NCBI GenBank assembly: GCA_910575555.1
Contig: CAJTFX010000008.1
Coordinates: forward strand, 124,001-188,000
Direction: 5' to 3'
From: Lachnospiraceae bacterium
Lineage (GTDB): Bacteria > Bacillota > Clostridia > Lachnospirales > Lachnospiraceae
DNA length: 64,000 nt
The position numbers and the translations under genes were made by a program. Position 1 is the stretch's first letter; each line of letters starts with the position of its first letter. The notes below the pieces were generated by a model. It did no database searches, was not told the origin of the DNA, and saw nothing but the letters and a program-made list of their open reading frames with translations. Below, in pieces: positions 45,653-54,700 of this stretch.

Positions 45653-46207
45653 ATGGATGAAAGATTGCAGAAGTATGACAATAAGATGCAGAAATCATTC
45701 GAAAATCTGTTAGAAGAATTTGGCTCTATCCGTGCAGGGCGGGCAAATCCCCATGTACTGGATAAAATAAAAGTAGACTATTACGGAACGCCTACCGGTT
45801 TGCAGCAGGTGGCAAATATTTCTGTTCCGGAGCCCAGGATGCTTTTGATTCAGCCCTGGGAGGCTAAAATGGTACGTGAGATTGAGAAAGCGATTCTCAC
45901 TTCTGATTTGGGGATCAATCCCACCAACGACGGCAAAGTCATCCGTCTGTCTTTCCCGGAATTGACTGAGGAGCGCAGAAAAGAGCTAGCCAAGGAAGTG
46001 AAGAAAAAGGGCGAGGCAGCCAAAGTTGCAGTCCGCAATATCCGCAGAGACGCCAACGACTCGTTCAAGAAGCTGGGCAAAAACAGCGACGTTTCTGAGG
46101 ACGAAGTGAAAGAATTGGAAGATCAGGTACAGAAATTAACAGATCAGTACATCAAAAAAGTAGATAAAGCAGTAGAAGAAAAATCAAAAGAAATTCTTAC
46201 GGTTTAA
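45653..46207 (+). CDS. frr: Ribosome recycling factor
   Basis: The 184-residue protein shows the RRF pattern: FGSIRAGRANPHVLDKIKVDYYG, then PWEAKMVREIEKAI and RLSFPELTEERRKELAKEVKKKGE. With EF-G it splits post-termination ribosomes. A GGGAGG lies upstream of the ATG. Confidence 0.97.
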   Translation: MDERLQKYDNKMQKSFENLLEEFGSIRAGRANPHVLDKIKVDYYGTPTGLQQVANISVPEPRMLLIQPWEAKMVREIEKAILTSDLGINPTNDGKVIRLSFPELTEERRKELAKEVKKKGEAAKVAVRNIRRDANDSFKKLGKNSDVSEDEVKELEDQVQKLTDQYIKKVDKAVEEKSKEILTV

Positions 46208-46273
46208 TATCTAATGTTTGAAAGGGGCATGGCGTCAGCGTCTGTCCTTTTCTTCATATCATTGGAGGATTTT

Positions 46274-46999
46274 ATGAATATTCCACAGCATGTAGCAATT
46301 ATTTTGGACGGAAACGGAAGGTGGGCCAAACAGCATAAAATGCCCAGGAATTACGGTCATACCCAGGGGGCGAAAAATGTAGAGACAATCTGCCGGGAAG
46401 CCTGGAATATGGGGATCAAATATCTGACTGTCTACGCTTTTTCTACAGAAAACTGGAGCCGTCCCAGGGAGGAAGTCAGCGCCCTGATGAAATTGCTGCG
46501 CAATTATATGAAAAACTGTATTAAGACGGCAGAGAAGAACCATATGAGAGTCAGAGTGATCGGAGATACTTCTAAACTGGATTCTGACATACAGGAGAGT
46601 ATCCGGCGGCTAGAAGAATTTTCCAAAGATCAGGACGGGCTCAACTTTCAGATTGCAATCAATTACGGCAGCAGGGATGAAATGCTTCGGGGAATGAAGC
46701 AGATGCTTGCCGATTACAAAGCGGATAAATTTTCTCTGGAGGAATTAAACGAGCGGAAGTTTGAAAGCTATCTGGATACCAGGGATATTCCCGCGCCGGA
46801 TTTACTGATTCGGACCAGCGGGGAACAAAGGCTGTCCAATTATCTGCTCTGGCAGCTTGCGTACAGCGAACTTTATTTTACAGATGTGGCCTGGCCTGAT
46901 TTTACAAAAGAGGAATTAGAAAAAGCTGTCCGGGACTATAATAAAAGAGACAGACGATTTGGCGGAGTCAGAGATTCTGCAGAATTAGAGGAGGCTTAG
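46274..46999 (+). CDS. uppS: Isoprenyl (undecaprenyl diphosphate) synthase
   Basis: The cis-prenyltransferase signature is clear: HVAIILDGNGRWAKQ with the catalytic Asp near the start, and RTSGEQRLSNYLLWQLAYSE near the end. It builds the C55 lipid carrier for cell-wall synthesis, using products of the pathway served by the downstream dxr and ispG genes. The frame is open from 46214 but ATG 46274 follows TTGGAGG and gives the normal 241 residues. Confidence 0.96.
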   Translation: MNIPQHVAIILDGNGRWAKQHKMPRNYGHTQGAKNVETICREAWNMGIKYLTVYAFSTENWSRPREEVSALMKLLRNYMKNCIKTAEKNHMRVRVIGDTSKLDSDIQESIRRLEEFSKDQDGLNFQIAINYGSRDEMLRGMKQMLADYKADKFSLEELNERKFESYLDTRDIPAPDLLIRTSGEQRLSNYLLWQLAYSELYFTDVAWPDFTKEELEKAVRDYNKRDRRFGGVRDSAELEEA

Positions 47000-47001
47000 A
47001 G

Positions 47002-47802
47002 GTGTTCAAGACACGGTTGTTAAGCGGAATTGTACTGGTAATTGCAGCCCTTGTCCTTATCATTGCCGGGGGAGATATCCTTTTATCCGGCCTTTTGGCG
47101 GTTTCTGTCATTGGACTGTTCGAGCTGTACCGGGTGTTTCAGATGGAAAAATCTCTGTTGGGCTGCGGAGGCTATCTGGGAGCGGCGGTGTATTATCTGA
47201 ATCTGAAATTTTCTTTTATTCCGGATTTTGAAGTATTTGTACTTGGACTGCTGATTCTTCTGATGGCAGTTTATGTGCTGTCTTTTCCAAAATACAGGGC
47301 AGAACAGGTTTTTGCCGGATTTTTGGGCGTCTTTTACGTGGCGGTGATGCTTTCCTGCGTTTACCAGACCAGAATGCTTTTTGGAGGCGCATATATTGTC
47401 TGGCTGATTTTTCTCTGTTCCTGGGGATGCGACACCTGCGCCTACTGTGTGGGAGTGCTGCTGGGAAAGCATAAAATGGCGCCGAAATTAAGCCCTAAGA
47501 AATCAGTGGAAGGGGCGGCGGGCGGTATTTTGGGCACAATACTGCTTACAATTCTCTACAGCTTTGCCTTTCAGAAACAGATGCAGATTACCAGAGAGGA
47601 AATTTTCATCCTGGCAGGGATTACCGCTGCGGGAGGATTGATTTCCATGATTGGGGATCTGGCGGCTTCCGCCATTAAGCGCAATTATGAAATCAAAGAT
47701 TACGGCAGACTGATTCCGGGCCACGGAGGGATTCTGGATCGGTTTGACAGTGTGATTTTTACGGCGCCGATTATTTACTATCTGGCCCACTATATATTAT
47801 AA
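47002..47802 (+). CDS. cdsA: Phosphatidate cytidylyltransferase
   Basis: A 266-residue membrane enzyme with about seven hydrophobic segments and the CDP-diglyceride synthase signature near the C-terminus (KDYGRLIPGHGGILDRFDS). It makes CDP-diacylglycerol, the precursor of phospholipids. It starts with GTG, 7 nt after a GAGGAGG inside the end of uppS. Confidence 0.96.
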   Translation: MFKTRLLSGIVLVIAALVLIIAGGDILLSGLLAVSVIGLFELYRVFQMEKSLLGCGGYLGAAVYYLNLKFSFIPDFEVFVLGLLILLMAVYVLSFPKYRAEQVFAGFLGVFYVAVMLSCVYQTRMLFGGAYIVWLIFLCSWGCDTCAYCVGVLLGKHKMAPKLSPKKSVEGAAGGILGTILLTILYSFAFQKQMQITREEIFILAGITAAGGLISMIGDLAASAIKRNYEIKDYGRLIPGHGGILDRFDSVIFTAPIIYYLAHYIL

Positions 47803-47813
47803 GAGGATAAGTT

Positions 47814-48956
47814 ATGAAGAAAATTGCGGTACTGGGTTCCACCGGCTCCATTGGAACTCAGACTCTTGAGATTGTACGGGAGCAGAAGGACATTGAAATT
47901 ACAGCTTTAGCGGCGGGCAGCAATGAAACGCTGCTGGAAGCCCAGATTCGGGAGTTTCGGCCCAAACTGGCGGCTCTTTGGGAGGAAAAATCAGCCTGTT
48001 CTCTGCGGCAGCGGGTCAGGGATCTGCCGGTGCGGATTGTGTCCGGAATGGAAGGGCTGTTGGAGATTGCCCGAATGGAAGAAACAGAAATTCTGGTGAC
48101 GGCCATTGTAGGCATGCTTGGAATCCGTCCCACTATCGCTGCCATTGAAGCGGGGAAAACCATTGCCCTTGCCAATAAAGAGACGCTGGTGACTGCCGGC
48201 CACATTATTATGCCTCTGGCAAAAGAGAAGCAGGTGTCCATTCTGCCTGTGGACAGTGAGCACAGTGCAATTTTTCAGTCTCTTCACGGGGAACGGGGAA
48301 ACCGGATTCAGAAGATTCTGCTGACTGCTTCCGGCGGGCCTTTCCGGGGAAAGAAAAGAGAGGAATTGGTTCAGGTTCAGGTGGAGGACGCTTTAAAGCA
48401 TCCCAACTGGTCCATGGGCAGGAAGATTACCATTGATTCTGCAACCATGGTAAATAAGGGCCTGGAGGTGATGGAAGCAAAATGGCTGTTTGAGGTTGCG
48501 CCGGAGCAGATTCAGGTGGTGGTGCATCCCCAGAGCGTGATCCATTCCATGGTGGAATATGAGGACGGAGCGGTACTGGCGCAGCTTGGCACGCCGGATA
48601 TGCGCCTGCCCATCCAGTATGCCCTTTATTATCCCAATCGGCGGAATCTGTCCGGAAAAAGGCTTGATTTTTACCAGCTTTCCAGCCTGACTTTTGAAGA
48701 GCCGGATCTTGAGACTTTTTTTGGTTTAAAGCTGGCGTTTCGCGCCATGGAGCGGGGCGGGAATATTCCAACGGCTTATAATGCGGCCAATGAGAAGGCG
48801 GTGTCCCTGTTTTTGAATAGAAAAATATCATTTCTGGAGATTCCGGAAATCATAAATACATGTATGGAACAATGTAAGTTTGTAAATGAACCGGATGTTT
48901 CAGAGATCCTTGAGACGGAAGCGGAAGTGTATGCACTGATAGAGAGCAGGTGGTAA
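47814..48956 (+). CDS. dxr: 1-deoxy-D-xylulose 5-phosphate reductoisomerase
   Basis: The second step of the MEP isoprenoid pathway. The N-terminal VLGSTGSIGTQTLEIV binds NADPH; LANKETLVTAG, LPVDSEHSAIFQ and HPNWSMGRKITIDSATMVNKG line the active site. The 380-residue length is normal. It lies 11 bp after cdsA and 1 bp before rseP, within a tight lipid and isoprenoid operon. Confidence 0.97.
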   Translation: MKKIAVLGSTGSIGTQTLEIVREQKDIEITALAAGSNETLLEAQIREFRPKLAALWEEKSACSLRQRVRDLPVRIVSGMEGLLEIARMEETEILVTAIVGMLGIRPTIAAIEAGKTIALANKETLVTAGHIIMPLAKEKQVSILPVDSEHSAIFQSLHGERGNRIQKILLTASGGPFRGKKREELVQVQVEDALKHPNWSMGRKITIDSATMVNKGLEVMEAKWLFEVAPEQIQVVVHPQSVIHSMVEYEDGAVLAQLGTPDMRLPIQYALYYPNRRNLSGKRLDFYQLSSLTFEEPDLETFFGLKLAFRAMERGGNIPTAYNAANEKAVSLFLNRKISFLEIPEIINTCMEQCKFVNEPDVSEILETEAEVYALIESRW

Positions 48957-48957
48957 A

Positions 48958-49995
48958 TTGAATATTATAATCGCAATTATTATTTTTAGTATTATTATTT
49001 TATTTCATGAACTGGGTCATTTTCTTCTGGCAAAATGGAATGGAATCAAAGTAAATGAATTCTGTCTGGGCATGGGGCCCACGTTGATTGGCTTTACCAA
49101 AGGCGAGACAAAATATTCCGTGAAGCTTTTGCCCTTTGGCGGCGCCTGCATGATGGAGGGCGAGGACGCAGACAGCAGCGACGCCCGGTCTTTTAACAGC
49201 AAATCCGTCTGGGCGCGGATCAGCGTGGTGGCTGCCGGCCCTGTCTTTAATTTTATTATGGCCTGGATTTTTGCGCTGATTGTGGTTGGAATTACCGGTT
49301 ATGACCGCCCGGTGTTATCTGGCGTGACAGAGGGATTTCCGGCAGAGGAAGCGGGGCTTATGGCAGGTGATGAAATTATTTCCATGAACGGCTACCGCAT
49401 CCATTTTTATCGGGAAGTCAGCAGCTATTCCCTTTTTCATCCGGGTGAGGATGTGGAACTGGTGTATAAAAGAGGGGGAGAGCGCCATAAGGTGAAATTG
49501 ACCCCGAAAATGGATGAAGAATCCGGCAGAGAAATGCTTGGACTGATGGGACGGCCCCTTGACCGGGAAAAAGGCAATGCCGGCCAGGTGCTTGTCAACA
49601 GCGTCTATGAAGTCCGGTACTGGATTGTAAATACCATCGAAAGTTTAAAAATGCTGGTAACAGGAAAAGTGGGCGTTCAGGATTTGTCCGGCCCGGTGGG
49701 TCTTGTAAAGATTATGGGAGATACCTATGACAACAGCCAGTCCATAGGCGGTACGGCAAGCGCAATTTTAAGCATGGTGAATTTCTCTATTTTCCTGTCC
49801 GCCAATCTGGGCATCATGAACCTGCTGCCCATTCCTGCCTTAGACGGCGGAAGGCTGGTGTTTCTTCTCATTGAGGCAGTCCGCCGGAAAAGGATTTCGC
49901 CGGAAAAAGAGGGTATGGTGCATTTTGTGGGGCTGATGGCATTGATGGCGTTGATGGTTTTTGTAATGTTCAATGATATTAGGAATATTTTTTAG
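48958..49995 (+). CDS. rseP: RseP/site-2 protease family zinc metalloprotease
   Basis: An intramembrane protease with the zinc motif HELGH at residues 17-21 in the first helix, a PDZ domain in the middle (about residues 115-190) and the second metal motif LPIPALDGGRLVF near the C-terminus. Family members cleave anti-sigma factors and signal-peptide remnants. It starts with TTG one base after the dxr stop. The 345-residue length is typical of Firmicutes RasP/RseP. Confidence 0.94.
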   Translation: MNIIIAIIIFSIIILFHELGHFLLAKWNGIKVNEFCLGMGPTLIGFTKGETKYSVKLLPFGGACMMEGEDADSSDARSFNSKSVWARISVVAAGPVFNFIMAWIFALIVVGITGYDRPVLSGVTEGFPAEEAGLMAGDEIISMNGYRIHFYREVSSYSLFHPGEDVELVYKRGGERHKVKLTPKMDEESGREMLGLMGRPLDREKGNAGQVLVNSVYEVRYWIVNTIESLKMLVTGKVGVQDLSGPVGLVKIMGDTYDNSQSIGGTASAILSMVNFSIFLSANLGIMNLLPIPALDGGRLVFLLIEAVRRKRISPEKEGMVHFVGLMALMALMVFVMFNDIRNIF

Positions 49996-50023
49996 GAGAG
50001 ATTTTTTTAAGTATTACAGAGTA

Positions 50024-50242
50024 GGTTGAATATTTGGATACGGACGGAACTACTGGATAGCCCTTTGGCACACAAACAGGGCAACGCTTCAGGGAAGGTT
50101 AAATATTTGGATACGGACGGAACTACTGGATAGCCCTTTGGCACACAAACGGGGCAACGCTGCAGGGAAAGTTGAATATTTGGATACGGACGGAACTACC
50201 GGATAGCCCTTTGACACACAAACGGGGCAACGCTCCGGCGAA
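50024..50242. repeat. Three tandem 73-bp units
   Basis: Units begin at 50024, 50097 and 50170, exactly 73 bp apart, each starting with a GTTGAATATTTGGATACGG-type sequence (first A of GAA variable). They differ at a handful of positions; the third continues into a CTCCGGCGAACTAACCGCC tail. The unit is one arm of the larger element whose other arm lies at about 50340-50380 in inverted form. Confidence 0.9.
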
Positions 50243-50380
50243 CTAACCGCCAACTTCGACTAGGGAAGTCAGGATAGCCTTCCTTCCTAAGTCTGCGTAA
50301 GCAGTGGATTTCACCTGCGCTAAGGGCACCCCTGAATTGTTTGTTTAGCCAAAGGGCGATCCGGTAGTTCCTGTGTATCG
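50025..50380 (-). repeat. Palindromic repeat element, copy A, reverse orientation
   Basis: Read on the reverse strand it begins GATACACAGGAACTACCGG near 50380, passes a ACTTAGGAAGGAAGGCTATC core (about 50269-50289) and ends with CCGGTAGTTCCGTCCGTATC, the inverted counterpart of its beginning. The terminal arms (about 30 bp) are imperfect inverted repeats, so the element can fold as one long hairpin. No transposase is encoded, as in MITE-like elements. Confidence 0.75.
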
Positions 50381-50430
50381 AAATATTAATGGTTCGCTGT
50401 AGTGTTGTGTTTATTAAAAGTAGATAGAGT

Positions 50431-50636
50431 GATACCCAGGCAATTCAGAACGGTCTTTCCCCAAAGTAAACAGTTCACGGGCGTTCTTAGTGAAGGCAAA
50501 ATCCATTGCTTACGGAATCTTAGAAAGGAAGGCTCTCCTGACTTTCATAGATTCCGTTAGCAATTAGTTTGCCGGAACGCAGCCCGGTTTATGTGGGGAA
50601 AGACCATTTTGAATTGCCGTCCGTATCCCGATATCT
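50431..50636 (+). repeat. Palindromic repeat element, copy B, forward orientation
   Basis: It begins GATACCCAGGCAATTCAG and runs through CTTAGAAAGGAAGGCTCTCC to CCGTCCGTATCCCGATATC, aligning end to end with copy A in the opposite orientation but clearly diverged. Strong internal complementarity is kept: CAATTC...GGTCTTTCCCCA (about 50441-50463) against TGGGGAAAGACC...GAATTG (50594-50618), and a nested ATTGCTTACGGAATCT against AGATTCCGTTAGCAAT. Retention of pairing despite divergence suggests the fold matters. Confidence 0.75.
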
Positions 50637-50681
50637 ATCGATTCATTTTTAATCCCTAAAATCAGATTGGAGATCTAACTT

Positions 50682-51749
50682 ATGGAAGAGAAAATCATTC
50701 GCAAAAAAACAAGAGAAGTCCGCATTGGAAACAAAGTCATCGGCGCTTTTCACCCCATCCTGATTCAGTCCATGACCAATACCAGAACGGAGGACATCAA
50801 AGGAACCATTGCGCAGATTCAAAAGCTGACAGATGCAGGCTGTGAAATTATCCGGTGCGCAGTTCCCACTATGGAGGCGGCTGAAGCCCTTTCTGAGATT
50901 AAGAAAGGAATTACCATTCCGCTAGTGGCGGATATTCATTTTGATTACCGCCTTGCCATTGCGGCTATGGAGCACGGAGCTGATAAAATCCGGATCAATC
51001 CGGGAAATATTGGGACAAAAGATAGAATTCAGGCGGTGATTGACGTAGCCAGGGAGAGGAATATCCCCATTCGGGTAGGCGTCAACAGCGGTTCTCTGGA
51101 AAAGGAACTGGTGGAAAAATATCAGGGCGTCACTGCAGAAGGAATTGTGGAAAGCGCCATGGATAAGGTGCATCTGATTGAAGAACTGGGATATGACAAT
51201 CTGGTGATCAGCATTAAATCTTCGGATGTGCTGATGTGCGTAAAAGCCCATGAACTGATTGCAGCTCAGACTGATTATCCGCTGCATGTGGGAATTACAG
51301 AATCCGGAACTGTTACCAGCGGAAATATCAAGTCGGCGATGGGGCTGGGTATGATTTTAGGCCAGGGTATCGGAGATACCATCCGGGTGTCTTTGACGGT
51401 AGATCCCCTGGAAGAAATCAAATCCGCAAAGATTATCTTAAGAACGCTGGGCCTTAGAACAGGCGGCATTGAAGTGGTGTCCTGCCCCACCTGCGGAAGA
51501 ACCCAGATTGATTTGATTGGACTGGCCAATCAGGTGGAAACTATGGTAAGCGCAATTCCCCTGGATCTCAAGGTTGCAGTGATGGGCTGCGTGGTCAACG
51601 GGCCGGGAGAGGCGAAAGAAGCAGACATCGGCATTGCCGGCGGAATCGGGGAAGGACTGATTATCAAACGCGGTGAAATTTATAAAAAAGTAAAAGAAGA
51701 AGAGTTGTTGGAGGCCCTTCGGTATGAACTGCTGCATTGGAGTGAATAA
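50682..51749 (+). CDS. ispG: 4-hydroxy-3-methylbut-2-en-1-yl diphosphate synthase
   Basis: The penultimate MEP-pathway enzyme, a 4Fe-4S protein. The three Cys ligands lie in CPTCGRTQIDL and GCVVNGPGEAKEADIGIAGG near the C-terminus, and the TIM-barrel start HPILIQSMTNT is typical. Its 355 residues match the short bacterial form. A TTGGAG lies upstream. It follows dxr and rseP despite the repeat cluster and precedes polC by 2 bp. Confidence 0.97.
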   Translation: MEEKIIRKKTREVRIGNKVIGAFHPILIQSMTNTRTEDIKGTIAQIQKLTDAGCEIIRCAVPTMEAAEALSEIKKGITIPLVADIHFDYRLAIAAMEHGADKIRINPGNIGTKDRIQAVIDVARERNIPIRVGVNSGSLEKELVEKYQGVTAEGIVESAMDKVHLIEELGYDNLVISIKSSDVLMCVKAHELIAAQTDYPLHVGITESGTVTSGNIKSAMGLGMILGQGIGDTIRVSLTVDPLEEIKSAKIILRTLGLRTGGIEVVSCPTCGRTQIDLIGLANQVETMVSAIPLDLKVAVMGCVVNGPGEAKEADIGIAGGIGEGLIIKRGEIYKKVKEEELLEALRYELLHWSE

Positions 51750-51751
51750 AT

Positions 51752-54700
51752 ATGAACAAGCTGTTTTTTGAGGTGTTTCCGGATTTGAAAGTTGCTTCCG
51801 GGTTAGAAAATCTGATGACAGAGGTGGAGGTGACCAAAGTTTCCTCCAACCGCAAAAGGGATCACCTCCGGGTGTATCTTTTAAGCAGCCGGCTGATTAA
51901 TAAGGGGAATATTTACCGTCTGGAATCTGACATTCGAAAACAGCTTTTTCCCAATCATGACATTTCCGTCAAAATCATTGAGAAATTTCAGCTTTCCGGC
52001 CAGTATAATCCCAGAAAGCTGATGGATGTCTACAAAGACAGTGTGTTGGAAGAATTCCGCGCCTACAGTCTGTTGGAATACAATGTACTTCGCATGGCTC
52101 AGATGGAATTTCCAGAGGAGGACAGGATGCATCTCACTTTTGAAGATTCAGTCATTGCTAGACAGAAATCAGAAGAGGTGGTGCAGATTTTAGAAAAAAT
52201 TATCTGTGAACGCTGCGGCCTGGATGTGAAAATTCAGGTGGATTATCAGGAGCCGAAAGAGAAAAAACATAAGAAGAACAGCGATATCCAGTTACAGAAT
52301 GAGATACATAATATTATCAGCCAGTCGTCTGCAGGAGCCCGTAAAGAAAGGCAGGCGTTCGGGAAATCAGGCGAAGGGCAGGTTCCCTGGAATCCGGGAT
52401 CAGGAGTCATGAATCAGAATCCCGGGGAACCTGGAGCGCCCTGGAATCCGGAACTGGGAGCTATGAATCAGAATCCGGGAGAGACCGGAGCGCCCTGGAA
52501 CCTGGAATCGGGAGCCATGCCCCAGAATCCGGGAGAGACCGGCATACCCTGGAATTCGGACGATTCAGCAGCGGCACAGCCTGCAGGAGACGCCGGAGTT
52601 TCTCAAAATATGGCCGCCGGCCAGTCCGGAAATCCAGGGCGTGGCAAAAAGCAATCGGGCCAGTCTTACGGCAGCAAAAAAGGAGAATTTTCCCCAAGAG
52701 GTTATGGAAACAGGCGGGGTCAATCCTACGGCGGTATTAAGAAATCGGACAATCCGGATGTGGTATACGGGCGGGATTTTGAGGAAGAGCCCATTTCCAT
52801 GGAGCAGATTGCAGGAGAAATCGGCGAGGTGGTAATCCGGGGCAAAGTGCTGAGCTTGGATACCAGGGAAATCCGCAATGAGAAAACCATTATTATGTTC
52901 AGCGTGACGGATTTTACAGATACCATTATGATTAAAATGTTCGCCAAAAATGAAAATGTTCCTGAGATTACTTCCAATGTGAAAAAAGGGGCTTTTCTGA
53001 AAATCAAAGGGATTACCACCATCGACCGGTTTGACGGGGAGCTTACGATAGGTTCTGTCACCGGCATGAAGAAAATCCCGGATTTTACCACCACAAGGAT
53101 GGACAACAGCCCGGAAAAACGGGTGGAACTCCACTGCCATACCAAGATGAGCGACATGGACGGAGTTTCCGAAGTAAAGGATATTATCAAACGGGCCATG
53201 AAATGGGGACATAAGGCCATAGCTATAACGGATCACGGGGATGTCCAGTCATTCCCCGACGCCAACCACGCAGTTTCTCCCGAGGATGATTTTAAGGTGA
53301 TTTACGGGGTGGAAGCTTATCTGGTGGATGATTTGAAACAGGTAATTGAAAATCCCAGAGGCCAGAGCCTGGATGACACATATGTGGTGTTTGATTTGGA
53401 GACCACAGGTTTTTCTCCGGTGAATAATCGGATTATCGAAATCGGTGCGGTAAAGGTGTGCCAGGGGAAAATTACAGACCGTTTTTCTACCTTTGTAAAT
53501 CCGCAGGTGCCTATTCCTTATAAAATCGAGGAACTGACCAATATTCGGGATGATATGGTTTTAGATGCGCCGCTGATTGAAGATGCACTGCCGGAGTTCC
53601 TGGAATTCTGCAGCGGGGCCATTATGGTGGCTCACAACGCTGGTTTTGATATGAGCTTTATCAGCAAAAACTGTGAGCGGCAGGGACTTCCCTGTGAATA
53701 TACCGTGGTTGACACAGTTGCTCTGGCCCGGGTGCTGATGCCCCAGTTAAACCGTTTTAAACTGGATACGGTGGCAAAAGCGCTGAAAATTTCTCTGGAA
53801 AATCACCATCGGGCAGTGGATGATGCGGCCTGTACGGCAGAAATTTTTGTAAAATTCATAGAGATGCTAAAGGAGCGGGGTATCCGGGATCTGGATGGGG
53901 CCAATGAACTGGGAAATACTTCTGTGGAAAATATCAGAAAACTGCCCAGTCACCATGCCATTATTCTTGCGGCCAATGATACGGGAAGGATTAATCTCTA
54001 CCGTCTGGTGTCAGATTCCCATCTGACTTATTTCCACAGGCAGCCCAGGATTCCCAAAAGTGAATTTATCAAGCACCGGGAAGGATTGCTGATAGGCTCC
54101 GCCTGTGAGGCAGGAGAGCTGTATCAGGCGATTTTGCGGGGCAATTCAGAGGAAGAGATTGCAAGATTGGCGCGTTTTTATGATTATCTGGAAATTCAGC
54201 CTTTGGGAAATAATGAATTTATGCTCCGGGGAGATAATCCGGCCGCTGCTTCCTGGGAAGAGCTGAAAAAAATTAACCGCAGGATTGTCCGTCTGGGGGA
54301 AGAATTCCACAAGCCGGTGGTGGCAACCTGCGACGTGCATTTTCTTGATCCAGAGGATGAAGTGTACCGCCGGATTATTATGGCAGGAAAAGGCTTTAAG
54401 GACGCGGACAACCAGGCGCCCCTTTATTTGCGCACCACAGAGGAAATGTTGGAGGAATTCCAATATTTGGGCAGTGAAAAAGCTGAGGAAGTGGTCATTG
54501 TAAATCCGGGCAAAATTGCTGATATGTGTGAGAAAATTTCTCCGGTGCGGCCGGATAAGTGCCCTCCTGTCATTGAAAATTCGGATCAGATGCTTCGGGA
54601 TATCTGCTACAATAAGGCCCATGAAATATACGGTGAGGAGCTTCCCAGGGTTGTTTACGAGCGTTTGGAGCGGGAACTGAACTCCATTATCAGCAACGGC

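Larger units (their letters stand above)
49996..50681. other. Gene-free region of 686 bp made of palindromic repeat elements
   Basis: No credible coding frame is present. Almost the whole region is covered by two head-to-head copies of one repeat element, with a 73-bp segment of the left copy in triplicate. The segregated parts are listed separately. It separates rseP from ispG inside an otherwise compact operon. Confidence 0.8.

Noticed and set aside
50024-50242. CRISPR-like regular repeats
   Set aside because: The 73-bp units are contiguous with no unique spacers, number only three, and belong to a larger palindromic element. No cas genes are nearby.
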